From Bacteroidetes bacterium GWA2_40_15 (GTDB lineage Bacteria > Bacteroidota > Bacteroidia > Bacteroidales > VadinHA17): a DNA stretch of 40,386 nt. Below are positions 28,065 to 37,312 of this stretch, piece after piece; the stretch's first letter is position 1, and every line of letters starts with the position of its first letter. Below the pieces are notes generated by a model. It searched no databases and was not told the DNA's origin. It saw nothing but the letters and a program-made list of their open reading frames with translations. The position numbers and the translations under genes are program-made. The stretch is taken from assembly GCA_001768195.1 (NCBI GenBank), contig MENI01000012.1, positions 1 to 40,386 of the forward strand, given 5' to 3'.

Positions 28065-28283
28065 TTAATTTTCAAATACAGTACAGTTGGGATGTTCATG
28101 GAAAAAAAAGCTTGTTCCAAATCCTCCACCAATGATTCCCAGACGGATCTTACGTGTGCTGGCTTGTTCACCGGCCAATACATAACGGGGTGAAACGGTT
28201 AAAGTTGCAGCCCCAATACCTGCCATACTGATAAACTTACGCCTGTTGAAGGCATTCGATCCGCTATTTGCTTTATTTTTCAT
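28065..28283 (-). pseudogene. Truncated Gfo/Idh/MocA oxidoreductase (N-terminal remnant)
   Basis: Only 72 codons. It has a full Tat signal (RRKFISMAGIGAATLTV) and the first Rossmann strand and helix (KIRLGIIGGGFGTSFFFHEHP). It matches the gene at 37984 up to the residues CTV (CIV there). After GTA the sequence diverges at once into FEN and a TAA stop; the remaining ~335 codons are absent. This is a deletion or replacement rather than a frameshift, since no continuation is found in the 29 bp before the UROD-like gene. The reading frame could still be translated as a short exported peptide, but function is doubtful. Confidence 0.82.
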
Positions 28284-28315
28284 TTTGCCATTTTTTATGT
28301 TGATTAAAATGAAAT

Positions 28316-30016
28316 TTATTTTACAGCTCCTGTAAAACGAGCTGTTGAAGGATCAGTTGCACCATAACCCATTTCTTCCTTCTGATCGAAATAAATAATT
28401 GCAGGATGACCAATATTTACTTTGTTCTGATCCAGGTTAACCGTATGCCCGAGTTTTATTAAGCTCAACCAATCTTCAATACTTAAACCTTCCCTGATTG
28501 AAAGAGTGCGTTTTTCAGGCAGTGCTTTATTCCTGTTGCTGGATGGTTCAAAAGAACCCTGAAAAAGGTTAGTATTAAACCGTGGGATTGTAACAGCATC
28601 GTACGGTTTAATCCCAAATTCAGTTATAGCAAGGAAGAAATTCAGCTGATTCTGATCCTGGGTGTCTCCTCCTTCACAACTCATGGCCAGAACAGGTTTG
28701 CCGTCCTTGAGGACAATAGTAGGAGTCAGGGTAACCCTCGGTCGTTTCCCCGGTTCAATGCAGTTGGGATGACCTTTTAAGGTATTAAAGCTCTTTAGCC
28801 TGGTTCCATGAGTAACTCCGGTACTCCCTCCTGCACCAGCCTCACTTCCCCATCCACTGGGTGAAGCAGCAACCATGTTGCCCCATTTATCAATTACACT
28901 GCAGTTTGTAGTACCTCCCATAACTTTCAGATATTCTCCTTTCCCGAGGAGGGCTTTCATATTCACCGGATCACCAGGTCTGCATTCATCAGAAGCTTTG
29001 TTAAGGTCAATAAGCGGATAGCGAAGTTTTGTGTATTCATCTGACAGAAGGTTTTTCAAAGGGACCTTAACAAACAGGGGATCACCATAATAGGTATCCC
29101 TGTCAGCAAGTGAAAGCTTTAGAGCTTCTGTAACAATGTGAATATACCGGGGCGAGAGATAACCGTATTTTTTTAAGTCGAAGTTCTCTATGAGACGCAG
29201 CGCCTGCAGCATTACAGGTCCCTGGGTCCATGTGTTGGTTTTATAAACTGAATACCCTTTGTAATTAATTGATACAGGCTCTTCAACTTCAGTTTCATGC
29301 TTTGCCAGATCCTCTTTGGTAAAAAAGGAACCTGTAGCTTTATACCATGCGGCTAAAGAATCAGCAATGTCGCCACGGTAAAAACGATCTGCCACAGCCT
29401 GAAGCTTTTGTTCGCGGGTTCCGTTAAATGATTGCTCGGCTTCGATCAATTTTCTGAAAGTCTTGGCAAGGCTGGAATACCAACTGGTGTCACTTGATAC
29501 CGCTGACAGGGAATACCGAATAGCTGACGATACTATTTTACCGCTTTCAAGTAATTTTAACGTTGGTGCAACGGTTTGAGCAAAGCTTAAATTACCATAT
29601 AATTGTAATGCTTTAACGCATACATCAACAACTGCCGGAACCAGGGCCGCTTTAATATCACTTGACGGTATACCGTTTTTCATATACCACTCTATGCCCT
29701 CTTTGCTTAAAGGAGCTTCTCCCAGGCCTGAAAGCACTTTCACTTGTTGTGATTTCGCATCGTAATACATGAATATAACCTCACCCCCCATATTAAAACG
29801 AGGATAATCCACTACTGCTTCAGCCAGAATTACTGAAACTGCTGCATCGGCTGCAGTACCTCCCATTTTAAGCATGTCAATACCTGCCTGTACCGGCGCT
29901 TTCTCACTTGCAGCCACAATGCCATTTTTCCCCTGGCTATGATAGCCCAGTTCCTGAGCAGAAGAGATTAATGGATTGATTACCAGAAGAATAAGTATTA
30001 TAATTTTTTTAATCAT
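28316..30016 (-). CDS. Gamma-glutamyltransferase family protein
   Basis: 566 residues, a typical length for the precursor. Signal peptide IIILILLVINPLISSAQ. The large-subunit part has AASEKAPVQAGIDMLKMGGTAADAAV. The autoprocessing site is G-G-T369-T-N-C-S-V-I-D, corresponding to TTHYSVVD in characterised enzymes, so T369 is the likely nucleophile. ASPSGWGSEAGAG and RPRVTLTPTIVLKDGKP follow as in the family. Members hydrolyse or transfer the gamma-glutamyl group of glutathione or related amides in the periplasm; homologues with other amide substrates (acylases) exist. Its place between a NapH-like gene and sugar genes is unusual. The gene starts 56 bp after the preceding stop. Confidence 0.88.
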   Translation of the reverse strand: MIKKIIILILLVINPLISSAQELGYHSQGKNGIVAASEKAPVQAGIDMLKMGGTAADAAVSVILAEAVVDYPRFNMGGEVIFMYYDAKSQQVKVLSGLGEAPLSKEGIEWYMKNGIPSSDIKAALVPAVVDVCVKALQLYGNLSFAQTVAPTLKLLESGKIVSSAIRYSLSAVSSDTSWYSSLAKTFRKLIEAEQSFNGTREQKLQAVADRFYRGDIADSLAAWYKATGSFFTKEDLAKHETEVEEPVSINYKGYSVYKTNTWTQGPVMLQALRLIENFDLKKYGYLSPRYIHIVTEALKLSLADRDTYYGDPLFVKVPLKNLLSDEYTKLRYPLIDLNKASDECRPGDPVNMKALLGKGEYLKVMGGTTNCSVIDKWGNMVAASPSGWGSEAGAGGSTGVTHGTRLKSFNTLKGHPNCIEPGKRPRVTLTPTIVLKDGKPVLAMSCEGGDTQDQNQLNFFLAITEFGIKPYDAVTIPRFNTNLFQGSFEPSSNRNKALPEKRTLSIREGLSIEDWLSLIKLGHTVNLDQNKVNIGHPAIIYFDQKEEMGYGATDPSTARFTGAVK

Positions 30017-30072
30017 AGTAAATAATATTATTGCAAAGTGTAAACGAATTCATGACAGATTTAAAATACTTT

Positions 30073-31482
30073 TTAAAAAGATGTATATAGAAACACCCCG
30101 GCAAATAAAATCAGAATAAAAATAAATGGCAGAATATATAGAATTCGTTCATTCTTTCCTATCCTGAATTTGAGTAATAATTTACGAATTACTTCAAAAC
30201 TGATTATAATACCAATTATTAATGCCAGTAACAGGAAAATAAAAAATGACCAGTCTGTCCATTGCGGTAATAGAGGCTCTTCAATTTGTTTAAATAAAAT
30301 TGATTTAATTGTTTCAACTCCTGTAATATCATGGATAATGTATTTATAATATGGAAATCTGGTACCAATTTCCATAACGGCCAATCCAGTATAGTAAGCA
30401 GTAATAACCGGTAAAAATATCAGACTAATTGTTTTTAAATAAGTATTAAAAGAAATTCGTATTCGTGCAGATAAGATTACTAAATAAGGAAGAATCCATA
30501 GAATTGCTGGCAGAACGAAAAACAAATATGCTGCAGCAATAAGGTCTTTTCCAAATCCTTCATTTATACTCAGATAGGTCGAAAAGTTTTCGGAGAGGGA
30601 TGGAATACTCAGGCGGGACATTAGCTGAAATTCAGCTATTTCGAATATAAGAGAACCGCTTAGTAAAAACAGAAAAATCCATTCGACTGCAGATAATGGG
30701 TTGATTTTCATTAAGTCATCAGCAAATCCTGTTTTTACAATGCCAGGATTGGGTCGTAAAGGGTTTGTGCCAGTCTGATATGTTTTACAAGTTTTAAGAC
30801 ATCCTGCACATAACAGGCAATAATTATTATTGTCCATTTCGGCAGGGACCAGATCAACGCCACAACTTTTATAATTAAGATTATAAGTGTATTCACTTGC
30901 AATGCAAGATTTATCATGGCAAGAGTCGCATACAGCTCTTTTTTTTACCCGCCATCCCCATATAGCCATTTTCGAAAAAATACTCAGGATATAACCAAAA
31001 GGGCAAATACTACGGCAAAAAGTATTTTTTTCAAATATCAGACCTGACAAAATTGAAATACCTACTATTGATAATAAATAGTAGGATGTATACTTAGGGT
31101 TTCTGTCTATAGATAGAATTGTTACCCCTCCAATTAATACGATCATATAGAACAAAATAACAACCCAGCCGGACAGGATCCATTTTGGTCTTTTAAGTTT
31201 TAACCCGATTTTTGCAAAAAAAGTTGTAATCATTTCAACTGGGCATACCATGCACCAGACCCTGCCAAAAAAAATTGAAGTTAAAATTATGGCTGGCCAC
31301 CATAGTCTCCATACAAAGCTGGTTGTAAGGTTCGTTTTACTGAGCTGCTGTACAAAAAAAGGGTCATTCGTAGGTGAAGAAAACCCAATTATTACTAATC
31401 CCAGAAATGCTGCAAGTGTTATAAATCTGAAAGAAAGAGGAAACCATTTTTTTTCAAGAAGTATGTTGATAGTCTTAAGCAT
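30073..31482 (-). CDS. NapH/NosR-like polytopic [4Fe-4S] membrane protein
   Basis: 469 residues with about nine hydrophobic segments. Two cysteine motifs of the NapH/CcoG/NosR type lie after membrane helices: GRVWCMVCPVE (C77, C80) and CRSICPFGY (C156, C160). Two soluble cluster sites follow: C185-x2-C188-x4-C193 with C207, and C222-x2-C225-x2-C228-x3-C232. The role would be electron transfer across or along the inner membrane, from quinol or to a periplasmic acceptor. No partner reductase (NapA, NosZ) is present in the window. It starts 19 bp after the sulfatase stop, so it is in the same transcription unit. Confidence 0.85.
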   Translation of the reverse strand: MLKTINILLEKKWFPLSFRFITLAAFLGLVIIGFSSPTNDPFFVQQLSKTNLTTSFVWRLWWPAIILTSIFFGRVWCMVCPVEMITTFFAKIGLKLKRPKWILSGWVVILFYMIVLIGGVTILSIDRNPKYTSYYLLSIVGISILSGLIFEKNTFCRSICPFGYILSIFSKMAIWGWRVKKRAVCDSCHDKSCIASEYTYNLNYKSCGVDLVPAEMDNNNYCLLCAGCLKTCKTYQTGTNPLRPNPGIVKTGFADDLMKINPLSAVEWIFLFLLSGSLIFEIAEFQLMSRLSIPSLSENFSTYLSINEGFGKDLIAAAYLFFVLPAILWILPYLVILSARIRISFNTYLKTISLIFLPVITAYYTGLAVMEIGTRFPYYKYIIHDITGVETIKSILFKQIEEPLLPQWTDWSFFIFLLLALIIGIIISFEVIRKLLLKFRIGKNERILYILPFIFILILFAGVFLYTSF

Positions 31483-31501
31483 TATGCAACTGTATTTTTA
31501 T

Positions 31502-32935
31502 TTATTTTGTAAGCCGTTGTGTTTTGGAGCGACCCCCTTTCCAGATGTCATATTGAGGATCGGCATATTTATCAAAGAATTCATCAAGTTTTGAGGATAG
31601 CTCAGCAAGTATCTGGTCGGTGCCAGGTTGCCTGTATAGATTGAATCGCTCCTGTGGATCGTTCTTCATATTGTATAGTTCGAATGGTCCATCCGGGAAA
31701 CGAGCAACGTATTTCCATTCATCCGTCCGGATTGAACGTGTGTTTTCCATCTCATAGAAAACTTCGTTTTTCCACTCAATTTTTTCACCACATAACAGCG
31801 GTGAGAAATCGCGGCCCGGAGAATTTGCCTTTTGTGGCATTCTTTCCCCAAGGTTCAGGTAATTAAGCAGTGTGGGCATGAAATCGTAGTTACTGACAAG
31901 TACGTCGCTTATTACTCCGGCAGGTATTTTACCAGGTTGCCGGAAGATGAAGGGTATTTCCATCATCAATTCATGTGCCCCAATAGGACGGAAGTGGTCA
32001 CCCATACCCCACATACCGTTTTGTCCACCCATATGACCCTGATCGGCAGCATATATTATTATTGTATTATCATCGAGACCTAGTCGTTTGAGCTCTGACA
32101 TTATTTGACCTACACCATCATCTACCCCACTTGTTTCGGCAGCGAGCCGTTCCATAGCTACCTGGGTGTTGTGAAATGGTTTGTTCCCATTTTGCCATGG
32201 ATGCATTGCGTCCACAGGGAAACCTGTAAATTTTTTGTCCCTGTAATAATCAGCATGTCTGTTGCGGGGAGGATTCAGCATGAGGTCTCCAAGAGAGTAT
32301 GGACCATTATAAGCCAGGAAAAGGAAAAAGTGATGTTCCTTATTTTGTTGGATAAATTGTATGCCTTTACGGGTCCACAGGTCAGTTGTGTATCCTTCTT
32401 CTTTGCGGATCTTACCATTCTCTATCACCTCCTGATCGTAAAACTCGGTAGTATGGCCTCCAGGCTTGGTGACCCATGAGGAGAAACCTTCATGTGCATT
32501 AAGGTGATCACCCAGGTGCCACTTTCCGCTTAAGCCACATACATAACCAGCGTCCTGCAGAATTTCTCCAACCGTTGTGAACTCATCAATCATGTTGTAA
32601 GCTTCAGGGCCGATCATATATTTATTATCGATGTAACAATGTATACCGTGCTGCGATGGCATCAGACCTGTCAGGAATGTTGCTCTGGTCGGGGAGGAGA
32701 CCGGATTGCTGCTCAGTGCCCGAGTGAACCGAATGCCTTCTGATGCAAGCCGGTCAATGTTTGGGGTACGGATGTCGGAGTTCCCATAGCATCCCAGCGA
32801 CCATGCTCCCTGGTTATCGGTCAGGATGAAAATGACGTTTGGAAACGGCCTGTCAGGGACCAATGCCTCAGCATGTGAACCTATAGCTGAGGCAACTGTA
32901 AGTAACGGGATAAACTTAAGCGGTGAGTTTAACAT
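31502..32935 (-). CDS. Serine-type family S1 sulfatase
   Basis: 477 residues with a signal peptide ending near ASAIGSHAEA. FILTDNQGAWSLGCYGN (36-52) is the first metal-binding strand, with N41 where many members have a second Asp. The maturation motif is S80-S-P-T-R84-A-T-F-L-T-G90, so formylglycine would be made from Ser80 by a radical-SAM anSME enzyme, which is not encoded here. SGKWHLGDH and AADQGHMGGQNGMWGMGDH supply the other active-site signatures. Expected role: removal of sulfate esters from a carbohydrate in the periplasm or outside the cell. It lies between the FHS permease and NapH-like genes. Confidence 0.92.
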   Translation of the reverse strand: MLNSPLKFIPLLTVASAIGSHAEALVPDRPFPNVIFILTDNQGAWSLGCYGNSDIRTPNIDRLASEGIRFTRALSSNPVSSPTRATFLTGLMPSQHGIHCYIDNKYMIGPEAYNMIDEFTTVGEILQDAGYVCGLSGKWHLGDHLNAHEGFSSWVTKPGGHTTEFYDQEVIENGKIRKEEGYTTDLWTRKGIQFIQQNKEHHFFLFLAYNGPYSLGDLMLNPPRNRHADYYRDKKFTGFPVDAMHPWQNGNKPFHNTQVAMERLAAETSGVDDGVGQIMSELKRLGLDDNTIIIYAADQGHMGGQNGMWGMGDHFRPIGAHELMMEIPFIFRQPGKIPAGVISDVLVSNYDFMPTLLNYLNLGERMPQKANSPGRDFSPLLCGEKIEWKNEVFYEMENTRSIRTDEWKYVARFPDGPFELYNMKNDPQERFNLYRQPGTDQILAELSSKLDEFFDKYADPQYDIWKGGRSKTQRLTK

Positions 32936-33088
32936 TTTATTTGAGTTAATGGTTACATAATCAGTAAATTACAATGCAAATAAAATACTACAAGAAGTAT
33001 TATAACGTTAATCTGACTGTATGATTGCATCGATGGATAAAATATTAATTTCTTTCTTCTATCACCAGCAGAATAAAGTATGCATTAT

Positions 33089-34309
33089 TTAATCTGGAAG
33101 AGAATTACCTGCTAGTTTAAATTTAAAATTTCGCTTCGCAAGAGGTGTTTTCGTAAAAAAGAAAGCATAAATAGTGATCATCAAAAAACAAAAACAAGGC
33201 ACTAAATAAGATATACTAACTCCAAACTTGTCAGTAATTGCTCCCTGTATCGGAGGGAAAAAAGCGCCTCCTACAATTGCAAAATTCAACAATGCAGAAC
33301 CCCTGCCGGAAAATGCCCCCACCTCTTCTATGCCAAGGCTGAAGAGTGTCGGAAACATTATTCCAAGGAACAGGCCCAGACTTGCAAGAAAAAATTCGTT
33401 ATAACCGGTGTTGAGTAAACTAATTACCAGGTAGCATATAATCATTGCTATTCCATACACTCCGACAAGTATATGCGCTTTAACAAACCTCAAAATAACC
33501 ACTGCCATCAGACACATTACTCCTGCAAAAATATAATACAGGGTCAAATACCTCGAAGCATCCGAGGGGGAAAATCCTAAACTCTCCTGGAGATATGGGA
33601 TAAAAAAACCTGCTGTACAAGCTTCGGCTCCCACATAAAAAAACATAGCGAAGACACCAAAAAACAAATGAGGAAACCGGCGAACCTCCTTGAAAACACC
33701 TTTGACAGAGAATTTATCTTCCTCTTCTGCCTTCATACTTGGCATTTTGGAAAAGTATATCAGGACACCAATAACGATTATAAGGAAAGCAATTAGTGCA
33801 TAAGGTACATGGAATCTTATTTCTCCTGAAGTACTATAAATCAGGGCTGTGGCTACCACCGGTGTAGTTGCATATCCAACCCTGGCAAATACCTGTGCAA
33901 AATTCATCCGGATGGCAGAACCTTCCGGATCACCCAGCAAAGAGAGGAATGGATTAGCCGCAACATTAAAGACTGTTATCCCTGTCGAAAGAATAAATAT
34001 GGAGGTTAGCACTAGTAAATATGAATCAAAAATCTTTGCAGGAATAAACATCGAACAACCCAGAGTACAGAAAAACAAAGCAACCAGGAGGCTGTTTTTG
34101 TAGCCGTATGTATGAATCATCCAGGCAATAGGTAAAGGGAATATCAGATAAGTTATGTAAAATGAGAACTGAATCATTGTGGCCTGGAAATAGCTCATTT
34201 TAAAATGTTCGACGAGCGATGGAAGTAAAATATCGTTCATACAAAACATTATGCCTACGGCTAAGAAGACCAAACAAAGAAGTAATAATGACTTATAATG
34301 ATGCTTCAT
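33089..34309 (-). CDS. FHS (FucP-like) sugar MFS transporter
   Basis: 406 residues with twelve predicted membrane segments. FucP-family signatures are the N-terminal FCMNDILLPSLVEHFKMSYFQ and the helix 4-5 region FNVAANPFLSLLGDPE followed by AIRMNFAQVF. The FHS family imports L-fucose, glucose/galactose or related monosaccharides by proton symport. It ends 153 bp before the sulfatase and starts 13 bp after the stop of the isomerase-like gene, so the three are likely one unit. The pairing with an isomerase-like protein points to a deoxy or neutral sugar, but fucose itself is not proven. Confidence 0.88.
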   Translation of the reverse strand: MKHHYKSLLLLCLVFLAVGIMFCMNDILLPSLVEHFKMSYFQATMIQFSFYITYLIFPLPIAWMIHTYGYKNSLLVALFFCTLGCSMFIPAKIFDSYLLVLTSIFILSTGITVFNVAANPFLSLLGDPEGSAIRMNFAQVFARVGYATTPVVATALIYSTSGEIRFHVPYALIAFLIIVIGVLIYFSKMPSMKAEEEDKFSVKGVFKEVRRFPHLFFGVFAMFFYVGAEACTAGFFIPYLQESLGFSPSDASRYLTLYYIFAGVMCLMAVVILRFVKAHILVGVYGIAMIICYLVISLLNTGYNEFFLASLGLFLGIMFPTLFSLGIEEVGAFSGRGSALLNFAIVGGAFFPPIQGAITDKFGVSISYLVPCFCFLMITIYAFFFTKTPLAKRNFKFKLAGNSLPD

Positions 34310-34322
34310 TTTTCAGGGGCTA

Positions 34323-35696
34323 TTATTTTGAATCTAGTACGACTTTAATGTTTAACAGTTTGCATAAATCAACAAGTTCGTTCACATAGGTCCCGTAAAC
34401 AGCAGCAAAATGTTGTGACTGAACGTGATCTAATACTTGTCTCACTGGCACATCAGGATAAAATGTTAAACTTGGCCATGAAGGCAACGGAACACCCATT
34501 TCAACCCACTCAGGTCTTTCTTTACCTTCTCCTGTAACGATGTGCATCATATATCCGTCATTGGTTTCGGACAGACAGGCAAGAGTCATTCTTCCTTTTT
34601 TCATATTTGAACAATGAGCAATACCCTTCAAAAGTACTGTCGATATATATTTTATCTGGGGTTTCCCTTCAATGAAATCAGAAGGACAATAACCATCCTC
34701 ACCCAGTAATATCCAGTCGGGGTGATGTTCGTAGTGTTCTATGAAGGTTACCTGCTTTCCTGAGAGCCATTTTAGCATTAGTTGTGCAACGGAATTACCT
34801 ATGTCGTCTTCATCAACATACGGATAACCGGCATCAGCAACCAGCGAAGAGGGGATAGCATGTGTAAGTCCCATCTCCAGATCAATGCCATCGACACATT
34901 TATAAGAGAATGTGTCAAATTTCTTTTCTTTACAAAGGGCCACTGAACCCATATACATTCGTACTGCTTTTTCGATAACTTCATTTTCGGGCATCCCAAG
35001 CGGATATTCCCAATTATGTGAAACCCTTTTTACTTCAGCCTGGAGTTCTGAGGAGGTTATTGCATCCATTTTTCTCTGCAGTTGAAGCATATCCATACTT
35101 TCAATTTCAGGTCCAATCTGGTCACGTAATTTAGTGGGATTGATCCCGGTAGAATAAAGCCCCATATCATTATAACCAATCATGCCTAACCTTGCATACT
35201 TAAGGCGTTTCATAGTATTTGCTGCCTTAGCAAATGAAAGGATTTCATCGATTGCCATTGGCGTATCAGGAGCATTGAAAAGATACTTGAATTTAATACC
35301 CCATTGTTCCATCGGAAGACGCAAGGATGTAGTGCCAGCCCCAGCTGCAGGAGATATGAGTGTCCCCTTTTTCCCGAATGCGCCTTCATGATCAGTAAAT
35401 CCTCCGAAACTATAGAGAATCATGGGTTCATTCCGGAATTCGTGAAGAACTCTGAAAACACCTCTTGTGTCAATCCAGTTGATGATATTCACAAAAAGAA
35501 AATCCCACTCTCTGGCTTTTAATTCCCTGATTGCTCTTTCAGGTTCAGGACCCTCTCCAAAGACCGGGTCGGTACATATCAGTTCCAGTCCGGCCCCGGT
35601 AAGTTGTTTTTCGGCTCTTGAGCTTATCATTTTAAGGTGAACCGGTTCATAGAACATGGTTCCAAAGGAAACATATCCAGTTTTAATCTTTGTCAT
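34323..35696 (-). CDS. L-fucose/L-arabinose isomerase family protein
   Basis: 457 residues, no signal peptide, cytoplasmic. The protein has the isomerase fold order: GYVSFGTMFYEP at the N-terminus, a central NEPMILYSFGGFTDHEGAFG and YARLGMIGYNDMGLYSTG, then CVDGIDLEMGLTHAIPSSLVADAGYP and a C-terminal substrate domain. It is shorter than classical FucI (about 590) and belongs to the many distant fucose-isomerase-related proteins in Bacteroidota and Planctomycetes; the metal-ligand set could not be confirmed by eye, so isomerase activity is an inference. The neighbouring FHS permease 13 bp downstream supports a role in sugar catabolism. Confidence 0.8.
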   Translation of the reverse strand: MTKIKTGYVSFGTMFYEPVHLKMISSRAEKQLTGAGLELICTDPVFGEGPEPERAIRELKAREWDFLFVNIINWIDTRGVFRVLHEFRNEPMILYSFGGFTDHEGAFGKKGTLISPAAGAGTTSLRLPMEQWGIKFKYLFNAPDTPMAIDEILSFAKAANTMKRLKYARLGMIGYNDMGLYSTGINPTKLRDQIGPEIESMDMLQLQRKMDAITSSELQAEVKRVSHNWEYPLGMPENEVIEKAVRMYMGSVALCKEKKFDTFSYKCVDGIDLEMGLTHAIPSSLVADAGYPYVDEDDIGNSVAQLMLKWLSGKQVTFIEHYEHHPDWILLGEDGYCPSDFIEGKPQIKYISTVLLKGIAHCSNMKKGRMTLACLSETNDGYMMHIVTGEGKERPEWVEMGVPLPSWPSLTFYPDVPVRQVLDHVQSQHFAAVYGTYVNELVDLCKLLNIKVVLDSK

Positions 35697-35838
35697 CTGG
35701 TTGAATTTAAATTTATTACTTACTTTTAAATATTAAAACGGATAGCATTACTATCGCTTTCAATCCCGGTACTTAATGCATATCCATATCATAATTCAAC
35801 ATGGATATACTCTCTTAGTTTTTAATTTTCACAACGGG

Positions 35839-37209
35839 CTATTTATATCCGAATTCTTTCTCGACCTCAGCGATTGCATTTTCTATAAGATCCAACCCCA
35901 TTGAAGCATATTTTTCATCCATAATAAGAGGGGGAGACATTCTGAGTATGTGCCCTGCCGGAATCCATGCCAGCCCATTACGGAATGCCTTTTGATAGAC
36001 CAGTTTGCCGGCTTCATCGAATGGTTCTTTGGTCTTTTTATCTTTTACAAGTTCAATACCCAGTAAGAAACCTTTCCCTTTTACATCGCCGATTATTGGA
36101 TGTTGTTCTTTCATTTTCAACATCCGTTTCATGAAAAATTCACCTACTGATCGTACATTTTGTAAAATACCCTCTTCTTCAATAACTTCAATAGAAGCCA
36201 AAGCGGCTGCACATGCCATCGGATTTCCTCCATAGCTTGAGGAGGCAGAAATTTTCTCAAGCGCGTTCCCGTTCTCTTCCTTAACAACCATCGCTGTTAC
36301 CGGGAATCCATTTCCAAAGGATTTACCGAAGGTTACAATATCAGGTACTACTCCCCAATGATTAAGTGTCAGCCATTCACCCGTACGACCCATTCCGGCC
36401 AGGACTTCATCGTCGAAAATCAGTATCTTATACTTATCGCAGAGTATTTTAAGTTTTGGGAAAAAATCTTCCGGCGGGAAAATACTTCCGCCCCAACCTT
36501 GTGCCGGTTCAAGGACAAATGCAGCAACATTACCTACTGTCCCTTCCAGAAGGAAGGTTTCATAAAACTTAATATAAGCATCTGTATCAATTGACCCGTC
36601 AGCCTTTGTCCATAGAGGCCGGTATGGATCAGGGCGTGGAACCATGTAAAATCCAGGTGCGCGAGTGGCTCCGTAACTGAAAGTTTCGCCACGGTACATC
36701 TGAGCGCAGCTGACCGCTGCCATTGTTTTTCCATGAAAATCACGGTAAGCAGAGATAAATTCCTGTTTGTTGGATATTGCTCTCGCCGCACGTATTGCTG
36801 CTTCCACAGCTGCAGTACCGTCGGAATATAATTGAATGGCATTCAATTTTCCGGGTAGTATAGCAGCCATTTTCTCCATAAGCTTTTCTTTTATCGGTGT
36901 AGTAAAATCATGAGCATTCATAAGCTTCTTTGCCCAGTATGAGATTGCTTCAGATATTTTAGGATGGCAGTGACCAAGAGAAGTTACGTAAATACCAGAA
37001 GAGAAGTCAAGGTATCTGTTTCCATCAACATCAGTAAGTGTTATCCCGGATCCTTCTTCAAAACAAACCGGGAATAACTTTACCTGACAACTGAGTCCTT
37101 TCATGTACTTTGAGGTATTCGCATGCATGATCTTTGACTTAGGGCCAGGAGTTTCAGTAATGAGGTTTGGAATTCCCATTGCGCTTTTTTTCCACCAATC
37201 TTTTGACAT
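35839..37209 (-). CDS. Class III PLP-dependent aminotransferase
   Basis: 456 residues, cytoplasmic. Class III features are all present: SGIYVTSLGHCHPKI near residue 72, YSDGTAAVEAAIRAAR (substrate/PLP phosphate region), LEPAQGWGG, D267-E-V-L-A-G-M-G-R-T-G (Asp contacting the pyridine nitrogen; most members have DEVQTG), and the Schiff-base lysine K296 in TFGKSFGNG. Relatives use 4-aminobutyrate, ornithine, beta-alanine or amino sugars. Next to sugar oxidoreductases, an amino-sugar or aminocyclitol substrate is conceivable but unproven. It is the promoter-proximal gene of the long minus-strand run. Confidence 0.9.
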   Translation of the reverse strand: MSKDWWKKSAMGIPNLITETPGPKSKIMHANTSKYMKGLSCQVKLFPVCFEEGSGITLTDVDGNRYLDFSSGIYVTSLGHCHPKISEAISYWAKKLMNAHDFTTPIKEKLMEKMAAILPGKLNAIQLYSDGTAAVEAAIRAARAISNKQEFISAYRDFHGKTMAAVSCAQMYRGETFSYGATRAPGFYMVPRPDPYRPLWTKADGSIDTDAYIKFYETFLLEGTVGNVAAFVLEPAQGWGGSIFPPEDFFPKLKILCDKYKILIFDDEVLAGMGRTGEWLTLNHWGVVPDIVTFGKSFGNGFPVTAMVVKEENGNALEKISASSSYGGNPMACAAALASIEVIEEEGILQNVRSVGEFFMKRMLKMKEQHPIIGDVKGKGFLLGIELVKDKKTKEPFDEAGKLVYQKAFRNGLAWIPAGHILRMSPPLIMDEKYASMGLDLIENAIAEVEKEFGYK

Positions 37210-37312
37210 AATTTTTTAAATTTAAATGGGTAAAATATTTTGAATGGTTATTGACTCTTTCCTGTCACTGTAATGAAGAATATTTTTCTTTGGTAATTCT
37301 GGTAGCATAGTC

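Noticed and set aside
30900-30930. CDSCH in the NapH-like protein as a haem-c site
   Set aside because: It sits among further cysteines spaced as in Fe-S cluster domains and lies on a NapH-type scaffold, so a cluster ligand role is more likely.
32984-33001. AATACT/AGTATT hairpin downstream of the FHS permease as a terminator
   Set aside because: Only a 6-bp AT-rich stem with no clean T-run; not distinguishable from chance.
35780-35808. ATATCCAT/ATGGATAT inverted repeat between the aminotransferase and isomerase-like genes
   Set aside because: 8-bp AT-rich arms with a 13-bp loop and no T-run; too weak to call an operator or terminator.
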